Assembly (NCBI GenBank): GCA_022570795.1
Contig: JAKUDP010000014.1
Coordinates: 992,001 to 1,056,000 of the forward strand
Origin: Sphaerulina vaccinii
Lineage: Eukaryota; Ascomycota; Dothideomycetes; Mycosphaerellales; Mycosphaerellaceae
Length of the DNA: 64,000 bases
Direction: 5' to 3'
The notes under the pieces are model-generated. The model did not search any database. It saw only the letters and a program-made list of their open reading frames with translations, and was not told the origin of the DNA. The stretch's first letter is position 1; each line of letters opens with the position of its first letter. A program made the position numbers and the translations under genes. Below are positions 62,497-64,000 of this stretch, in pieces.

Positions 62497-64000
62497 ATGG
62501 CAAACACCAACGGCGCCATCGCTCGGATTGCCAAGGAGATCGCGTCAGCGCAAAAGGGGACTGATCTGTCGATTGCGGTGGCCTGCCGCGACAGCGATGT
62601 GCGAAATGTGCGCGCTCTGATCATCGGACCACCTGAGACGCCGTGAGATGTACACTATGCACGCTATCTTGCTGTGGCTGACATGCCGTCCAGGTACGAA
62701 TTTGGCTTCTTCGAGTTTGACATGAGGTTCACCAAAGAGTATCCCATCAAAAGCCCGGCTGTGAAGTGTGTCACAACCAACAGCGGCCGGACGCGCTTCA
62801 ATCCTAACATCTATGCCGAGGGCAAAGTCTGTCTGTCAATCTTGGGCACATGGAGGGGTCAGCCTGGCGAGGAGTGGAGCGCTGCGCAGGGGCTAGAGAG
62901 CGTCTTGATCAGCATCCAGAGCCTCATGTCGAGCAACCCCTATGAGAATGAGCCTGGATACGAGACCAACAAGAAGGAGGAGCCACAACCATCGGCCTAC
63001 ATCGCCAAGATACGGCATGAGACGCTCAGAGTGTCAGTCTGCCAGCGACTGGAGAGCTTGCTGCAGATTCAGCCGGACAAGGTCGAGCCAGCCCTTAAGA
63101 AGGTCAAGGTCAGCCCACAGGACGAGTCGCCTGAGTCTCCCAAGACACCGTTGACCAACGGCACGAATGGATCCTCGACACCAGCCTCAGTGCACGAGTA
63201 TGATGCTGAAGCAACTTACAATGCGCTCGACCAGAGTCAGTGGGATCCATTTGCCGACTTGCTGAAGCGCAGATTCTTGTGGTACTACGATGCATACATT
63301 CGCTCCATCGATACTTTCGGCGAGGCACAACCGGACGGTACAGCATTCAAGAGAATGGAGTTCGAGTATCCACCCAACAGTATGGAAGGGCACTTCGGGT
63401 ACAAGAGTCTGAAGACGCGCATGGCGGCTATCCTAGCCAGGCTGGACCAGGAGGCTCAATCTTGGGAACGACTGGGAGCTCAACAGGTCATGTCGGCGAC
63501 TCAGCTAGCGACTCAGCTTGCCTTCCAGTTCAAGCAATTGCAAAGCAAGTGGAACGATGGGTCGTATCCCGGCTCACGGATGGAGATCAGTCTACCAAAC
63601 TCCAAGAATCCGTTCGTATGGAATATGACGTTGTTTGGGGAGCCAATGACCAACCTTGAGTAAGTAATGGTAGGGTTGAAACTGCCCGCAAACGTACTGA
63701 CAAACTTGTAGCGGCGGAATCTTCAACCTGGCACTATATATTCCGCCTGACTTTCCAACCACGCAGCCACGGGTGAAGTTCGAGACTCCTCTCTTCCACC
63801 ATCGTGTGTCAAGCAACGGATATCTCTGCTACTTTCCTCTGAAGGAAGACGAAATAGGCTCTCACCTGGACGCAATTGTAGCTGCTATCGAGGACAAGAC
63901 AGCAAATTTCGATCCTCGTGCCATGGTCAATCCCGAGAGCTTCGATCTGAAGTGGGGTGGAGACGACAAGCGAAAGATGTACAATCGCAAGTTGCGACGC
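62497..64000 (+). CDS. UBE2Z-like ubiquitin-conjugating enzyme with a second UBC-like domain (3' end outside window)
   Basis: Exons 62497-62642, 62694-63659 and 63712 onward, introns of 51 and 52 nt, phases 2 and 2; the frame is open to base 64000. The first domain (about residues 1-150) is a UBC fold with RFNPNIYAEGKVCLSILGTW: the active-site Cys is present and the usual HPN tripeptide is NPN, as in animal UBE2Z, and the following LISIQSLMSSNPYENEPGY matches that family too. A variable linker (about 165-220) is Ser/Pro/Lys-rich. A second UBC-like domain follows (MEISLPNSKNPFVWNMTLFGEP, GGIFNLALYIPPDFP, PRVKFETPLFHHRVSSNGYLCYFP), again with a Cys at the expected place. Two E2-like modules in one chain is the notable point. 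The E1 and targets are unknown. Confidence 0.88.

Overview
The window is nuclear DNA of a filamentous ascomycete (Pezizomycotina). Intron architecture (mostly 47-75 nt, GTAAGT/GTATGT-type donors, CTAAC/CTGAC branch points close to YAG) and protein content suggest a dothideomycete; the class is an inference and no species is claimed. Almost every coding region encodes a conserved housekeeping protein. I saw no intact transposon, secondary-metabolite cluster, CRISPR-like array, rRNA or convincing tRNA.

Layout. 1-455 is the 3' end of a cysteine dioxygenase gene, followed by about 3.5 kb without a supportable gene. 4.0-9.6 kb holds a CENP-B/Tc5-type DNA-binding protein, a PXA-domain membrane protein with an unusually long intron (minus strand) and Mediator subunit Med10. 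10.6-16.9 kb holds a Cep57/Ppc89-like spindle-pole-body protein, a Gfd2-like DEDDh exonuclease-fold protein and a membrane-anchored K/E-rich protein. 18.0-21.3 kb holds a SURF4/Erv29 cargo receptor and a patatin/DUF3336 lipase-like protein that lacks the expected nucleophile serine. 21.5-33.0 kb is the densest part: NUP84 and NUP120 (convergent, two subunits of the nuclear-pore Y complex), then RAD51 and RAD1/XPF (divergent, sharing a 239-bp promoter). 33-42 kb holds an unknown ORF interrupted by one in-frame stop, the complex III assembly factor CBP4 and a Dnf-type P4-ATPase flippase. 42.7-48.2 kb holds a probable Nse6/SLF2-like protein, a tiny two-helix membrane protein and a GT31-like Golgi glycosyltransferase. 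48.9-55.7 kb holds a mitochondrial AAA-type protein, NudC and a Rad53/Chk2 checkpoint kinase. 56.3-64 kb holds a secreted subtilase, a conserved unknown, a CYSTM-like protein, the TRAPP subunit Trs23 and a tandem-UBC E2 that runs off the window end.

Functionally, four DNA-damage or replication-stress genes (RAD51, RAD1, the Nse6-like gene, RAD53) lie within about 27 kb next to two Y-complex nucleoporins. ACGCGT (MluI cell-cycle box) hexamers lie close upstream of several of these genes. Whether the grouping is more than chance cannot be judged from one window. I did not find a clearly new biological system. The best leads are the possible pseudo-lipase, the 854-nt intron, the single stop in the 33.2-35.0 kb ORF, and the PCNA-binding-like motif of the Nse6-like protein. 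Exon coordinates were worked out by hand from splice signals, reading-frame continuity and family similarity, without a search.
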